Origin: Candidatus Zixiibacteriota bacterium
GTDB taxonomy: Bacteria > Zixibacteria > MSB-5A5 > GN15 > PGXB01
DNA length: 64,000 bases
Assembly: GCA_016933955.1 (NCBI GenBank)
Contig: JAFGTT010000027.1
Location: forward strand, 1 to 64,000
Direction: 5' to 3'
The notes under the pieces: generated by a model
Seen by the model: only the letters and a program-made list of their open reading frames with translations
Databases searched by the model: none
Told to the model about the DNA's origin: nothing
Translations under genes and position numbers: made by a program
Shown: positions 29,001-38,800 of the stretch, piece by piece
Numbering within the stretch: the first letter of the stretch is position 1
How the letters are laid out: every line of letters begins with the position of its first letter

Positions 29001-32000
29001 CCCGGTCAGATAATAAGCTATTATATCCTGGCGGTTGATCCCGAGGATGACCCGATAACATTCTCTCTGATCAGCAGTGATGGGACAATTGATCCGGAAA
29101 CGGGTATTCTTACGTTTGATGCCGATACTGCCGGAACTTACTGCTTCGATATTACCGCGGCCGATATGTGCGGTAGCGATACTGCGACCGTTTGTATCAA
29201 TATCCAGCTTAACACCCCGCCGGTGGTCACCTCCGGACCGGATACGAGTCTGACTACCTGTACCTGGGAAGATGAAATATGTATCCCGGTGGCGGTTACC
29301 GACGGAGATAATAATATCGTCTCGATAACCAGCAACATCGGCACATATTCCAACGGTTTCGTTTGTTTCACGCCTGAATCGGCCGGTGTCTATTATATTA
29401 TTACCACCGCCTACGACGCCTGCGAGGCATATGATAAAGACACGACCATTGTGACGATAGAGACAGGTCAGCCGATTACGCTGGAATGTCCCGGAAATAT
29501 CTCCGAATTTATCTGCGCCGCCGATACTCTCTGTTATGAGATTGGCGGAATACCTGAGGATGCCGACGTGACTGTTTATCCGGCATCAGCCTGGTATGAT
29601 CATGGCAGCCGCACGATCTGTTTTTATACCAACTGTTCGGTCACAAAAAATCTTAAAATAGTCGCCGAGAACGAGTGCGGCAAAGATAGTTGCCAGTTTA
29701 CCGTGAATGTAACTTTGAATTCAAGACCGCTGGTAATTATGAATCCGGATATGAATGTTTCGCTGTGCGGCCCCGAACAAGTTTGTATCCCGGTCGGTAT
29801 CAGCGATGTCGATAATAATATCGTCCGAATCGTTGTAACCCCGGGAACGATCTATAATGCCATAACCGGGCGTATCTGTTTTACACCCACGACCCCGGGC
29901 CGATATGCCATTGTTGCCATGGCGATTGATCGATGCGGCAAAACCGACTATGATTCGACCGTTGTTTATGTTGAAATGAACAGCGCACCGGACGTAGTAT
30001 CTGCCCCGGATTTCGATGAATTCCTTTGCGGCCTGACTGAAATCTGCTTCCCGGTCGATATCAGTGATGCCGATGATAATATTGAGTCGGTAACGGTCTC
30101 GCTAGATGGAAATTATGATTCCGCCACCGGTCGGGTTTGTTTCATGCCGACTCAAGCCGGAAATTATAATATTATTACTACCGCAGTCGACGAGTGCGGG
30201 CTCACCAAGGCCGATACCACCCAGGTTAACGTATATCTCAACAGCAATCCCGAAGTGGTGCTGGGCGATGACACCACCGTTGTAATATGTGAGTGGGATC
30301 CGATCTGCATACCGGTTACCATTACCGATATCGATAATAATCTTAAATCGATAACAGCTTACGGCGGGCAGCTGACTAATGGTTATGTCTGTCTTGAAGA
30401 TTATGAAGCCGGTTCACATACGATTATTGTCGAAGCCATCGATTCATGTAATGCCATAGACGCCGATACGGTTGTTATAAATGTTATCGAGAACAGAAGT
30501 CCATCAGTCACTTCGGCAGCTGATTTCGATGTTTTCCAGTGTGTTTTTAATGAAATCTGTTTTGGTGTCGTGGTAGTTGATCCCGATGTCAACATCGAAT
30601 CTATTTCCACCAATATCGGTTATTATGACAGTGAAACCGGCCGGGTTTGTTTCACTCCGACCACGGCTGGAGTCTATACTATTATTACCACCGCTACCGA
30701 TGAATGTTATCTCTCGGCCAGCGACACGACCATAGTAACCGTGTCCACCGGTGAAGCGGCTGTAATTGATTGCCCGGCCGAACCGATTTATAATTTCCTG
30801 TGCGGCCCGGAAACCGTTTGCTATGAACTCGGGATCAGTCCGCTTAATGCAACCGTAACACCTTCATACGGTACTTTTGCCGATGGGCAGTTGTGTTTTG
30901 AAGCTGACACTTCCGGAGTTTACTTGATTGAAATTACGGCCGAGGCTGAATGCGGCAGTGATGTCTGTCAGTTAACATTCGATGTTGAAATCGGACAACC
31001 TGCCCAGATTACCTGCCCCGAGGACACCTCCGTATTCCTTTGTGGACCTGAAGCAGTCTGTTTGCCGATAGATATCATTCCCCAGGATGCCGAGGTCTCA
31101 ATCAGTCCCGTGGGCAGTTTTGAAAACGGGGAGATCTGTTTCATGGCTGATACCGAGGGCATATACGACCTGACTATTGCGGCGGAATCCGAATGCGGGG
31201 CTGACACATGTCACTTGAGTATTGCGGTCGTATTCAATCACGCTCCCGTGGTCTCAGCAGGGCCGGATACCGGTGTTTTCCAGTGCAATTATGAGGAGGT
31301 CTGCATCCCTGTCGAAATCATTGATCGGGATAATGCTCTTGATTCCATAGTTGTTTCGCCTATGGGTTATTACGATTCAGAAGCCGAAAAAGTCTGTTTT
31401 ACGCCGGAGAATGTTGGTAGTCACTGCCTGATTATTTCGGCTTATGATGAATGCCAAGCGGTCGGTCGGGATACGGTTTGTGTAACGGTAACGACCGGAG
31501 CGGTGGCTGTAATCGATTGTCCGGCCGAACCTATCACCAAACATCTCTGTGATCCGGGACAACTTTGTATCCCGATTTCAATTAGCCCATCGACGGCCGA
31601 AGTGATCGCCACCTATGGCATCTATGTTGATGGCGAATTATGCATGTATGTCGATACTTCCGGTCATTACGAGTCAATGATAATTGCCACCGAAGACTGC
31701 GGTGCCGACACCTGTATTATTGAAGTCAATGTCATTATCGATCAGTATGCCGGTATTATATGTCCCGATCTGCCGGTGGCGGTATCTCTATGTTCCCCCG
31801 GTACGGTGAATCTTCTTCTGCCGATTACACCGAGTTCGGCCTCGGTAAGTATTCTTCCTTACGGTACATACAATTTTACAACCAAAACCTTTTCCTTCAT
31901 GGCCGATACTACCGGTCATTATATGTTTACCATAATTGCGGCGACTCCATGCAACATCGATACCTGCCATGTGGAAGCCGACATCGTTATAAACGAAATT

Positions 32001-34031
32001 CCGGAGTTAACCTGTCCGGGTGATATCGATACCCTGGTCTGCCTGGCGGAAGTCGATGAAGTATGTTTCAATGTCGGTGTGGTTGGCGCCGAAGCGGAGG
32101 TCACGGTTCTTCCTGAAGGGGAATACTCCGGCGGGATGGTTTGTGTACCGGTGTCGGAGGCCGGTCTTCACGAGATAACCATTATTGCCTCATCCAATTG
32201 CGGCGCGGACACCTGCGAACTTAATCTTACGATTATTCAGGATGATCCGCCGGTTTTGACAGTTCCGGAAGATGTTATGATTCCGTGGTGTGATGATGAT
32301 GAAGGCCAGATTTGCATTGACGGTATCTTTGCCGAAGATTCGGGCGAGGGAGAATTAACCATAACCCAAACCTGCGGTCCCGGCGAATATTTCGCCGTCT
32401 GCGATGACAGCGGTTATGTCTGTTTCACTCCCGACAACATGGATACGACCTACGAATTCTGTTTCCGGGCCAGTGATGGCTGCTCGATTGACGAAAAGAC
32501 ATTCCAGGTAACGGTATTCCCGTCGGCCGCCTGTTCGGTATGTGTCGAGGTCGCTATTGAAACTGATTCCTGCTTTGTGGTCGGATCCAGGGTTCCTGTG
32601 TATGTTACGATTGATACCCGTGAGGAAATCGGTGGTTTTGATCTTCTGATTGGCTATGATGCCTCGGCTCTGATCTTCATGTATGCATCTCAGGGCTCGG
32701 CCATCAGTGAATGGGAGTACTTCATTTATAATATTCCCAGCGAAGACTGCGGATCAGGATGTCCATCGGGTCTAGTGCACCTGGTCGGTATTGCCGATCA
32801 AAACGATGGACCGTACCACCCGCCTTCGGAACAGCTGAGTCCCGACGGGATTCTATCGCAATTATTAATGCGTGTGGTCAATGATCAAAATCTTGGCGGC
32901 CAGTATTTGCCGATCGGTTTTGTCTGGGCCGATTGCGGTGACAATTCCTTCTCCAACACCATCGGTGATATTCTGTATGTCGATTCCAGAATATACGGCC
33001 CCTTCGGAAGTGTTATCTGGGATGAATCTGATGACATCCACTTCCCTGAAAGCGCCCGTCTCGCTAATACCGGCGCTCCCGATAGCTGTATGGTTGGAGA
33101 TAAGACAAAACCGGTCCGTTGCGTTTATTTACACAACGGCGGGATATGCGTTAAACATCCCGAGGAAATCGATGACCGGGGCGATGTCAATTTGAACGGC
33201 GTGGCCTATGAGATCGCAGACGCGGTGGTTTTCACCAATTATTTCATCCACGGTCTGGCGGCATTCGTTGTCAATGTGGATGGTCAGATTGCGGCGACCG
33301 ATATAAACGCCGATGGTTATGCCCTATCAGTGGCTGACCTGGTTTATTTGATCCGGGTCATTATCGGTGATGCCACCATGATCCCCAAAGTCTCGCCGCA
33401 TAATCTGAATATCGATCTGGCGGTTGGCGACAACCATGGCTCACTCAGTGTCGAAGCCCGGAGCGCCTGTGCCGCCGGAGCCGGATTCCTGGTCTTCCAG
33501 TACGAAGGCCTGGTTCCGGAACCGCCGCAACTCGGCGATCTGGCTGATGGTATGGAACTGGCTTACAGCATTTCCGATTCGGAAATCCGAATCCTGATAT
33601 ACAGTTTCGAGCCGAGCCGCACAATTAAGAGCGGAACCGGTGAACTTCTGAAATTATCCTACAGCGGGCAGGGGAATATTACCCTGGTGGAAACCTCATT
33701 TGCCAGTTTCCATGGCGAAGCCATGACCTCCAGCAACACCCTCAAACTGTTGCCGGAAGATTTCATGGTTTCACAGAATTATCCCAATCCGTTCAATCCG
33801 ATTACGACTATTGATCTGTCGTTGCCGGTCGCCTGTCACTGGGATATGACGATTTATAATGTTAATGGTCAACTGGTCAGACAATTCGGCGGTGATTCCG
33901 ATCCTGGTGTGATTTCGATTACCTGGGACGGCACCGGGTCCGATGGACGGACGGTCGCCTCCGGAATTTACCTGTACAAGGTCACGGCCGGGCAGTTCAA
34001 GACTACCAGGAAAATGACCATGATAAAATAA
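26067..34031 (+). CDS. Giant secreted Ig-repeat stalk protein with cohesin-like, dockerin-like and C-terminal sorting-type domains
   Basis: 2654 residues; GGAGGAAGG precedes the ATG. A signal peptide (1-27) leads to an entry region and then about 23 Ig/cadherin-like repeats of about 86 residues (roughly 181-2155). A repeat reads approximately C-x3-x2-CIPV-x-I-x-D-x-DNN, G-x-Y, ICFTP-x-x-AG-x-Y, A-x-D-x-CG. Each has three or four cysteines, suggesting internal disulfides. Then come a cohesin-like domain (about 2160-2310, VGSRVPVYVTID and IGGFDLLIGYD), a dockerin-like pair of calcium loops (about 2368-2437: GDVNLNG and TDINADG), a further beta domain, and a C-terminal FlgD/T9SS-type Ig domain (about 2565-2654, NYPNPFNPITTI, SGIYLYKVTAG). 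It should be exported and form a long surface stalk. Binding partners are unknown. It stands alone between terminators. Confidence 0.9.
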   Translation: MIRLQLFVKVAVSIIILSIALAYGSFAETGSHRLPYYDIAAEAYPGSGYKADSKNSDITDDGTMTLIGVMGDGEGATDNATPPSSNPYFYNFLDFESFYFCDFGTISDTFVVKDTNFSRVITITQLSGPGSISTQSGPSPVEVIYEYTPAGSGDFDIALMAKDSEGDSVIVTKSYTVDINGSPQITSSDTTVLLCSTQGYVTILVEASDPDGDPLTFRRVSCEGTLDSLTGSLKFWSKEPGIYCHTIMVSDGYCTDTAEICVTVGVNTSPSFDNPDQKFYICQPDSICFEIFAADPDAGDIIEIIQWSGPGVFSMTGALSGITCFLPDDVDSADYTFIYEATDKCLRGEYTKDDACPPNPRDTVIITVVKGETFSLNCPGDTSVFICGPDTICFDPGEIPPDAEISVSPPSAWYDAEAGKICFFTNCTVKKDLKVVVDTECGRDSCMFQVDVTMNSAPLVILAPDTTVKLCDLDEICLPVGISDIDDNLSEIIITPQGSYNETTGKICFTPETAGFNTIYVQAIDDCGVSDIDSIEVFVELNSAPVVELTPEASFFLCDLEEICLPVSISDPDDNLSSVTVSSPGYYNSESGMICFTPDDTGGVYKIEITAIDSCGHKNTALSMVTVNYNRPPLISMSDSTVFLCASAQTCIPVAVNDPDDNLETVNLIGTGTYSGGFICFTPEQAGEYDFVLEAVDECGAVFRDSITVTVEINSPPVVTGPENLDVFQCVFEEICFDIDANDFDGNLQTISANPGYYDSENGRVCFTPPGAGDYQIIITASDSCYASDEDTVVISVATGESANIICPENPIDMSVCSQTTICYPLEISPANTNVTASYGEYTDGQLCFLADTTGTYVIDVIADALCGSDTCQLTFNIEIGQTPVIICPDDTTIELCGPDQVCLPLEITLDEVSINIWPIGSYSDGEICFRADSSGHYVINVSAEAECGVDTCSFAVDITFNASPEITSGNGDYFECLPGQIISYYILAVDPEDDPITFSLISSDGTIDPETGILTFDADTAGTYCFDITAADMCGSDTATVCINIQLNTPPVVTSGPDTSLTTCTWEDEICIPVAVTDGDNNIVSITSNIGTYSNGFVCFTPESAGVYYIITTAYDACEAYDKDTTIVTIETGQPITLECPGNISEFICAADTLCYEIGGIPEDADVTVYPASAWYDHGSRTICFYTNCSVTKNLKIVAENECGKDSCQFTVNVTLNSRPLVIMNPDMNVSLCGPEQVCIPVGISDVDNNIVRIVVTPGTIYNAITGRICFTPTTPGRYAIVAMAIDRCGKTDYDSTVVYVEMNSAPDVVSAPDFDEFLCGLTEICFPVDISDADDNIESVTVSLDGNYDSATGRVCFMPTQAGNYNIITTAVDECGLTKADTTQVNVYLNSNPEVVLGDDTTVVICEWDPICIPVTITDIDNNLKSITAYGGQLTNGYVCLEDYEAGSHTIIVEAIDSCNAIDADTVVINVIENRSPSVTSAADFDVFQCVFNEICFGVVVVDPDVNIESISTNIGYYDSETGRVCFTPTTAGVYTIITTATDECYLSASDTTIVTVSTGEAAVIDCPAEPIYNFLCGPETVCYELGISPLNATVTPSYGTFADGQLCFEADTSGVYLIEITAEAECGSDVCQLTFDVEIGQPAQITCPEDTSVFLCGPEAVCLPIDIIPQDAEVSISPVGSFENGEICFMADTEGIYDLTIAAESECGADTCHLSIAVVFNHAPVVSAGPDTGVFQCNYEEVCIPVEIIDRDNALDSIVVSPMGYYDSEAEKVCFTPENVGSHCLIISAYDECQAVGRDTVCVTVTTGAVAVIDCPAEPITKHLCDPGQLCIPISISPSTAEVIATYGIYVDGELCMYVDTSGHYESMIIATEDCGADTCIIEVNVIIDQYAGIICPDLPVAVSLCSPGTVNLLLPITPSSASVSILPYGTYNFTTKTFSFMADTTGHYMFTIIAATPCNIDTCHVEADIVINEIPELTCPGDIDTLVCLAEVDEVCFNVGVVGAEAEVTVLPEGEYSGGMVCVPVSEAGLHEITIIASSNCGADTCELNLTIIQDDPPVLTVPEDVMIPWCDDDEGQICIDGIFAEDSGEGELTITQTCGPGEYFAVCDDSGYVCFTPDNMDTTYEFCFRASDGCSIDEKTFQVTVFPSAACSVCVEVAIETDSCFVVGSRVPVYVTIDTREEIGGFDLLIGYDASALIFMYASQGSAISEWEYFIYNIPSEDCGSGCPSGLVHLVGIADQNDGPYHPPSEQLSPDGILSQLLMRVVNDQNLGGQYLPIGFVWADCGDNSFSNTIGDILYVDSRIYGPFGSVIWDESDDIHFPESARLANTGAPDSCMVGDKTKPVRCVYLHNGGICVKHPEEIDDRGDVNLNGVAYEIADAVVFTNYFIHGLAAFVVNVDGQIAATDINADGYALSVADLVYLIRVIIGDATMIPKVSPHNLNIDLAVGDNHGSLSVEARSACAAGAGFLVFQYEGLVPEPPQLGDLADGMELAYSISDSEIRILIYSFEPSRTIKSGTGELLKLSYSGQGNITLVETSFASFHGEAMTSSNTLKLLPEDFMVSQNYPNPFNPITTIDLSLPVACHWDMTIYNVNGQLVRQFGGDSDPGVISITWDGTGSDGRTVASGIYLYKVTAGQFKTTRKMTMIK

Positions 34032-34065
34032 TCCATTTAACTGCGGTACGCTTTCCTTCATAAGC

Positions 34066-34100
34066 GAGCCGGTCGGCCATACGCCGATCGGCTCATTTTA
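34066..34100 (+). terminator. Terminator of the giant repeat gene
   Basis: 12-base-pair hairpin GAGCCGGTCGGC (34066-34077) and GCCGATCGGCTC (34083-34094), one G-U pair, five-base loop, followed by ATTTTATTTAT. It overlaps the last bases of rlmH on the other strand. Confidence 0.85.
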
Positions 34101-34568
34101 TTTATGGTATTTGCCGCCTGAAAGAATGGAAAAGGCCCGGTACAACTGCTCCAGAAGAACCGGACGAATAAGCTGATGCGACATGGTCATGGGGGAAAGG
34201 GAGAGAGTCTCACGGCAAGTAATGAGAATTGACTTATCCAATCCATGGATGCCGCCAATGATGAAATCCACAGATCCGCCGGAGGTCATCATCAATCCGC
34301 TAATGTACTCGGCGAATTCTTCAGAGGTGTAAGTTTTCCCCTTATCTACTAAGGCCACGGTACAGGATGATTTTATTTTTTTAAAGATCAGAGGCGCTTC
34401 CAGACGGGGGAGTTCGGGATTATCAAGCTCCCGGCTCTTCTTGAGGTCCGGGATATATATGAAAGATACCGAGGCATGCCTGGCAAGCAGTTTAAGATAG
34501 TGATTGATCGCTTCTTCAACCCAGGTTTCCTTATTCTTGCCGACCGCAATAATGTTGATTTTTAACAT
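34098..34568 (-). CDS. rlmH: 23S rRNA (pseudouridine-1915-N3)-methyltransferase
   Basis: 156 residues from the ATG at 34568, which shares one base with the yjbQ stop (TGATG); E. coli RlmH is 155 residues. SPOUT fold methyltransferase acting on helix 69 of 23S rRNA. Hallmarks: INIIAVGKNKETWVEEAI at the start, ALVDKGKTYTSEEFAEYI, VDFIIGGIHGLDKS, and the knot end MSHQLIRPVLLEQLYRAFSI. Last gene of the dtd-rlmH run. Confidence 0.96.
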   Translation of the reverse strand: MLKINIIAVGKNKETWVEEAINHYLKLLARHASVSFIYIPDLKKSRELDNPELPRLEAPLIFKKIKSSCTVALVDKGKTYTSEEFAEYISGLMMTSGGSVDFIIGGIHGLDKSILITCRETLSLSPMTMSHQLIRPVLLEQLYRAFSILSGGKYHK

Positions 34569-34984
34569 CAGCCGGATAATGCCTTTAAGTATAATTTTCT
34601 CTTTCGCGGCCCATCGAATTCGCAAAAATAAACGGCCTGCCAGGTTCCCAGCAAGAGCTTGCCGCTGTCGACGATCAGGTTCAGGGACGGACCGAACAGG
34701 GAGGACTTGATATGGGCATCGGAATTACCCTCACCATGATGGTAATTATCCTGCTGTGGATACTCTCTTTCCATTTTAAAGAGGATGTCCCTGACCACAT
34801 CAGGATCGGCATTTTCGTTAATTGTTAAAGCGGCGGTTGTATGCGGCACCCAGAGAATAATCACACCGTCATCCAGATTGATTCGGTCGATATATTCCTG
34901 GATCAATCGGGTAATATCCAGTAGTTCGTTTCTCCGGTGAGTAGTGACCTGTATCTGTTCAACTTTCAAAAAGGGCCTCGACAT
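34568..34984 (-). CDS. YjbQ/UPF0047 family protein
   Basis: 138 residues, the length of the YjbQ family (annotated as secondary thiamine-phosphate synthase enzyme on genetic evidence; true role unsettled). Family motifs: VPHTTAALTINENADP (about residues 46-61), the histidine pair in NYHHGEGNSDAHIKSSLFG (about residues 78-96) and LGTWQAVYFCEFDGPRKRKL near the end. The conserved His residues suggest metal binding. Its start lies 26 bases inside the end of ftsY, so the two are translationally coupled. Confidence 0.92.
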   Translation of the reverse strand: MSRPFLKVEQIQVTTHRRNELLDITRLIQEYIDRINLDDGVIILWVPHTTAALTINENADPDVVRDILFKMEREYPQQDNYHHGEGNSDAHIKSSLFGPSLNLIVDSGKLLLGTWQAVYFCEFDGPRKRKLYLKALSG

Positions 34985-35876
34985 AATCCCGGGAATTGAA
35001 GGGTTGCAGGTCTTCGATTTTTTCCCCGATACCGATGAAATCGACCGGAACTGATAATTCCTCGGCGATAGCCACTATAATACCGCCCTTGGCGGTACCA
35101 TCCAGCTTGGTAACAATAAGCCCGTCGCAACCGACGGCATCGGCGAAAACCTTGACCTGGGAAAGAGCATTCTGACCGGTTGTGCCATCTAAAATCAATT
35201 TGGAAAAGATATATTCGGAAGGAATCACTTTTTCGGTTACCCTTCGGATTTTTTTCAATTCCTCCATCAGGTTGGCCTTGGTGTGAAGACGTCCGGCGGT
35301 ATCGACCAGCAGAAAATCAATATTCCGGGATTTGGCGGCATTGGCGGCATCAAAGGCCACCGAAGCTGGATCGGCCCCGGTATGGGCACGGATAAAATCA
35401 ACCCCGGAACGCTGAGCCCAGATTTCCAGTTGTTCCACCGCCGCCGCCCGAAAGGTGTCGCAGGCGGCAATCATCACCGATTTGCCGTTATCTTTGAAAT
35501 AACGGGCCAGCTTCCCAACGGTGGTGGTCTTGCCGGTCCCATTGACTCCGGTGATTAGCCATACCACTGGCTTATGATTGTTATCCAGAAATGATCCGAT
35601 GAGGTTTTTTTCGAGTATGTCCGATATTTCTTTTTTTAATAGACTGAAGACATCCTCCGATTGCGAGATTTTTTCCTGGCGGGCCTGCTCGCGGAGATGG
35701 TCGATTATACGGTCAGTCGCTTCAACCCCAAGATCAGCTTTGAGTAAAATCTCTTCGATCTCTTCGAGAAGATCATCATCTATTCTGCGGCCGCCGATAA
35801 GCTGGCCGATTTTCCCGAAGATATTACTGCGCGTCTTGCTCAGGGATTCCCTGAGTCTCTTCAATTTAGAGAACAT
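34959..35876 (-). CDS. ftsY: Signal recognition particle receptor FtsY
   Basis: 305 residues. The GTPase that docks SRP-ribosome complexes at the membrane translocon. A short N-terminal region (no long acidic A-domain) leads into the NG domain: four-helix N domain (about 1-100), P-loop GVNGTGKT (residues 110-117), DTFRAAAVEQLE, LLVDTAGRLHTKANLMEEL, and TKLDGTAKGG, all SRP-GTPase motifs. It lies directly after smc, as in many bacteria, separated by 20 bases. Confidence 0.97.
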   Translation of the reverse strand: MFSKLKRLRESLSKTRSNIFGKIGQLIGGRRIDDDLLEEIEEILLKADLGVEATDRIIDHLREQARQEKISQSEDVFSLLKKEISDILEKNLIGSFLDNNHKPVVWLITGVNGTGKTTTVGKLARYFKDNGKSVMIAACDTFRAAAVEQLEIWAQRSGVDFIRAHTGADPASVAFDAANAAKSRNIDFLLVDTAGRLHTKANLMEELKKIRRVTEKVIPSEYIFSKLILDGTTGQNALSQVKVFADAVGCDGLIVTKLDGTAKGGIIVAIAEELSVPVDFIGIGEKIEDLQPFNSRDYVEALFES

Positions 35877-35896
35877 AGTTTATTTTAAATCCTGGA

Positions 35897-38800
35897 TTAT
35901 TCGGTTTCATCGGTACTGCCGATATTGACCTGGCTGGTCATTCGCTCTCTGACGGCCTCCGGGATATCCGGCTCCACGGCAGGTTTCTCATCACGTACCG
36001 CAGTGTCGATTATACGCTCCTCATCTTCGTCATTGAAACGTACCGAGAGGACTTTCGAGATACCGGGCTGTTCCATGGTAATACCATACAGGATATCGGC
36101 CGCCTCCATGGTGATTTTGTTATGGGTGATGATAATAAACTGGGTTTGCTCGGAGAAGGTGCGGATAATTCTTAAAAACCGATGGATGTTGGCATCATCC
36201 AGCGGGGCATCGATTTCATCCAGAATACAAAACGGCGACGGTTTCGCCAGATATATGGAGAAAAGAAGAGAGATTGCGGTCAGAGCTTTCTCGCCACCCG
36301 ACATCTGGGCAATCGAAAGCAGTTTCTTGCCTCGGGGGCGGGCGGTGATTTCAATCGGCGATTCGAGCGGATCCTCGATATCCACCAGGTTGATATCAGC
36401 CTCGCCGCCGGTAAAGAGCTCCTCGAAAACCTCTTTGAAATTCTGCCGCACTTTTTCGAAGGTTTCCATAAACAACCGTTTGGCAGTCTGGTTGATTTTC
36501 GAGATAGTCGACTGGAGAGTCGATTTGGCACTCAGCAGGTCTTCCATCTGAGTGGTCAGGAATTCCTGGCGTTCCCGGGCGGTATCATATTCCTCCAGGG
36601 CCAGTAAATTGACTCCGCCGAAATCTTTTAATCGTTCCTTTAACTCCTGCATCCGTGCCGGATGTTCTTCGACCGGGACATTGGGATCAGGCGGCTCAGC
36701 CGTAATTTCTTCGAGATCAAGATCATATTCTTCTTGAATTTTCTGCCGGACATTCTTCGCCTCCGAATCGATTTCAGTCATCCTGATTTCGATATCATGA
36801 AGATTATTGCCGGCTTCTTCGCGTGATTGCCGCGTGGTTTTAATTTCCCTTTCGCGATTATCAATCTGTTCCTGAAGTGCCGAGTACTCGTCACGGATCT
36901 TGTTCTGGCGCTCGGATATTTCGGACCGGGCGTCGAAAGCCGCCTTCAGGTTGATTTCCAGTTCATTGATTTTGTCGCCGACATCCCGGGTATCGGATTC
37001 GACCCGAACAATCTCGTCGGATTTATCGCGGGAATTGCTGTCGATTTCAAAAACCAATTCATTGGTATGTTTGATCTGGCTCTGCAATTGCTGTTTCTTG
37101 CTTTTAAGTTCGATCTGCCGAATCTGGAGATTGGAATAACTCGCCTCGGCTTCATCGGATCCGGTTTCAAGAATTTTGATCCGTTTATCCTGCTCCTGAA
37201 GCTCGGCGGTAATATTGTCTTTTTCCCGGGCCAGTTGATCGTAATTCAAATCCAGGCTGTACTGCCGATTCTGCAGTGATTCCAGCTTGACCGCGAGTTC
37301 TTTCCGATCCCTTGCAATCCGGTGCATTTCGCCGGCCGTCATCTCGATTTCATATTTTCTGGCGGTTATTTCGCGCTCGCTTTTTTCGATTTCCTCCCGC
37401 AGAGATTCCAGACGATTGTGTATATCTCCTAATTCCGCCTGGCGGGCGCCCACCGATGAGGTTATCCGGTTGCGCGATTCCCGCTCGATATTCAACTTAT
37501 CTCGGAGATCATTTATAAGTTGCTCCTGCTCCCGGATTTTTTCTTTACGGCCAAGTAAAGATACACCCTCACGCGATCCGCCCGAGACAACAGCTTTCCC
37601 CTGGAATTGTTTCCCTTCAGGCGTCACCAATGTGAAAAAGGGCGGAAGCTGAGCCATGATACGTTCGGCGGCTTCGGCCTGAACCAGAGCAATCCGGGAG
37701 AGTATCAATTTTGCCAGCGGTTTGAAATCGTCCGGGGTCGCCACATAATCATCAGCCCAGCCGATAAATCCCTCATCATGCAAATGGGGCCTGGTCGGGG
37801 GATTCTCGGAATCCGCCATCTCGGCTATAAGAAGACCAGCTTTGCCTTTCTTTTCGTTTCTCAGGTAGGCAATGATATCCTCGGCGGTCGTCCGATCATG
37901 GCAGATCATAAATTCAGCCAGTTCCCCCAGAGCGGTTTCGACAGCTTCTTCAAAACCCGGCCGGGGAGTAAAATTATCGGCCACGGTTCCCACCAGCCCC
38001 GGCCATCGTTCCCGAATATCCATGACCGCCACGACTCCGGAACCGTAACCCTCGTACTGAGTTACCATTTCCTTGAGGAGATGACATCGGGCCTCGGCGG
38101 CCTCGAGAGAAGCGGTTAGATCGAAAATATTCCCCGAGACCTCTTCTGCCTGTTCGTTCAGGGTAACGACAGTCTCTTCCAGTTCAGTCCGTTCCGACTG
38201 GAGAGTGATCATTTTTTCTCTGAGAGAAGTCAGTTCCGTTTCCAGTGCTGATCGGCTATCAACCAGGCCATTTCTCCTGTTATTCAATTCCTCGGTGCGA
38301 ATGTCATAATTGGCCAGACCGGAATCAATTTCGGACTTCTGCTCCTTGAGGTTAGAATCATCGCTGCGTCCTGCCGTCAACTGGTTTTCGACCGCCATCA
38401 GTTTTTTGTGGATTTCATCGCGATCGCGTCGGGCCGCGAGAAGTTCCTCATCGACAGATGATAGACTGACCCGGGCATTTTCCGTTTCGCGGTCGGTTCG
38501 GGCCAGTTCCTCATCAAGTGAAACCAGATTTTTTTCTATTTCATCGATTTGTTCATACAAAATGCTTTTGCGTTTTTTGAAGGCCTCGATATCAAGCAGA
38601 TTTTTTTCGCGAGTTTGCCGGGCATGATCACGTCTTTCCCGAAGCTGGGTGATTTCCATCTCAACGGCATGGGCCTCCTCGGATTTAATATAGATTTCAT
38701 TGCCGGCTTCGGTCAGCAGGCGGTCGATATCGGTCAACCGCTTACGGTCTTCTTCCTGAATGGCGGACAGGCGGTCGATATCGGTATCAGCCTTGATTTT

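Noticed and set aside
26610-32540. The Ig-repeat region as a CRISPR array or short tandem DNA repeat
   Set aside because: The repeats are protein-level modules of about 86 residues with diverged DNA; there are no identical short repeats with spacers.
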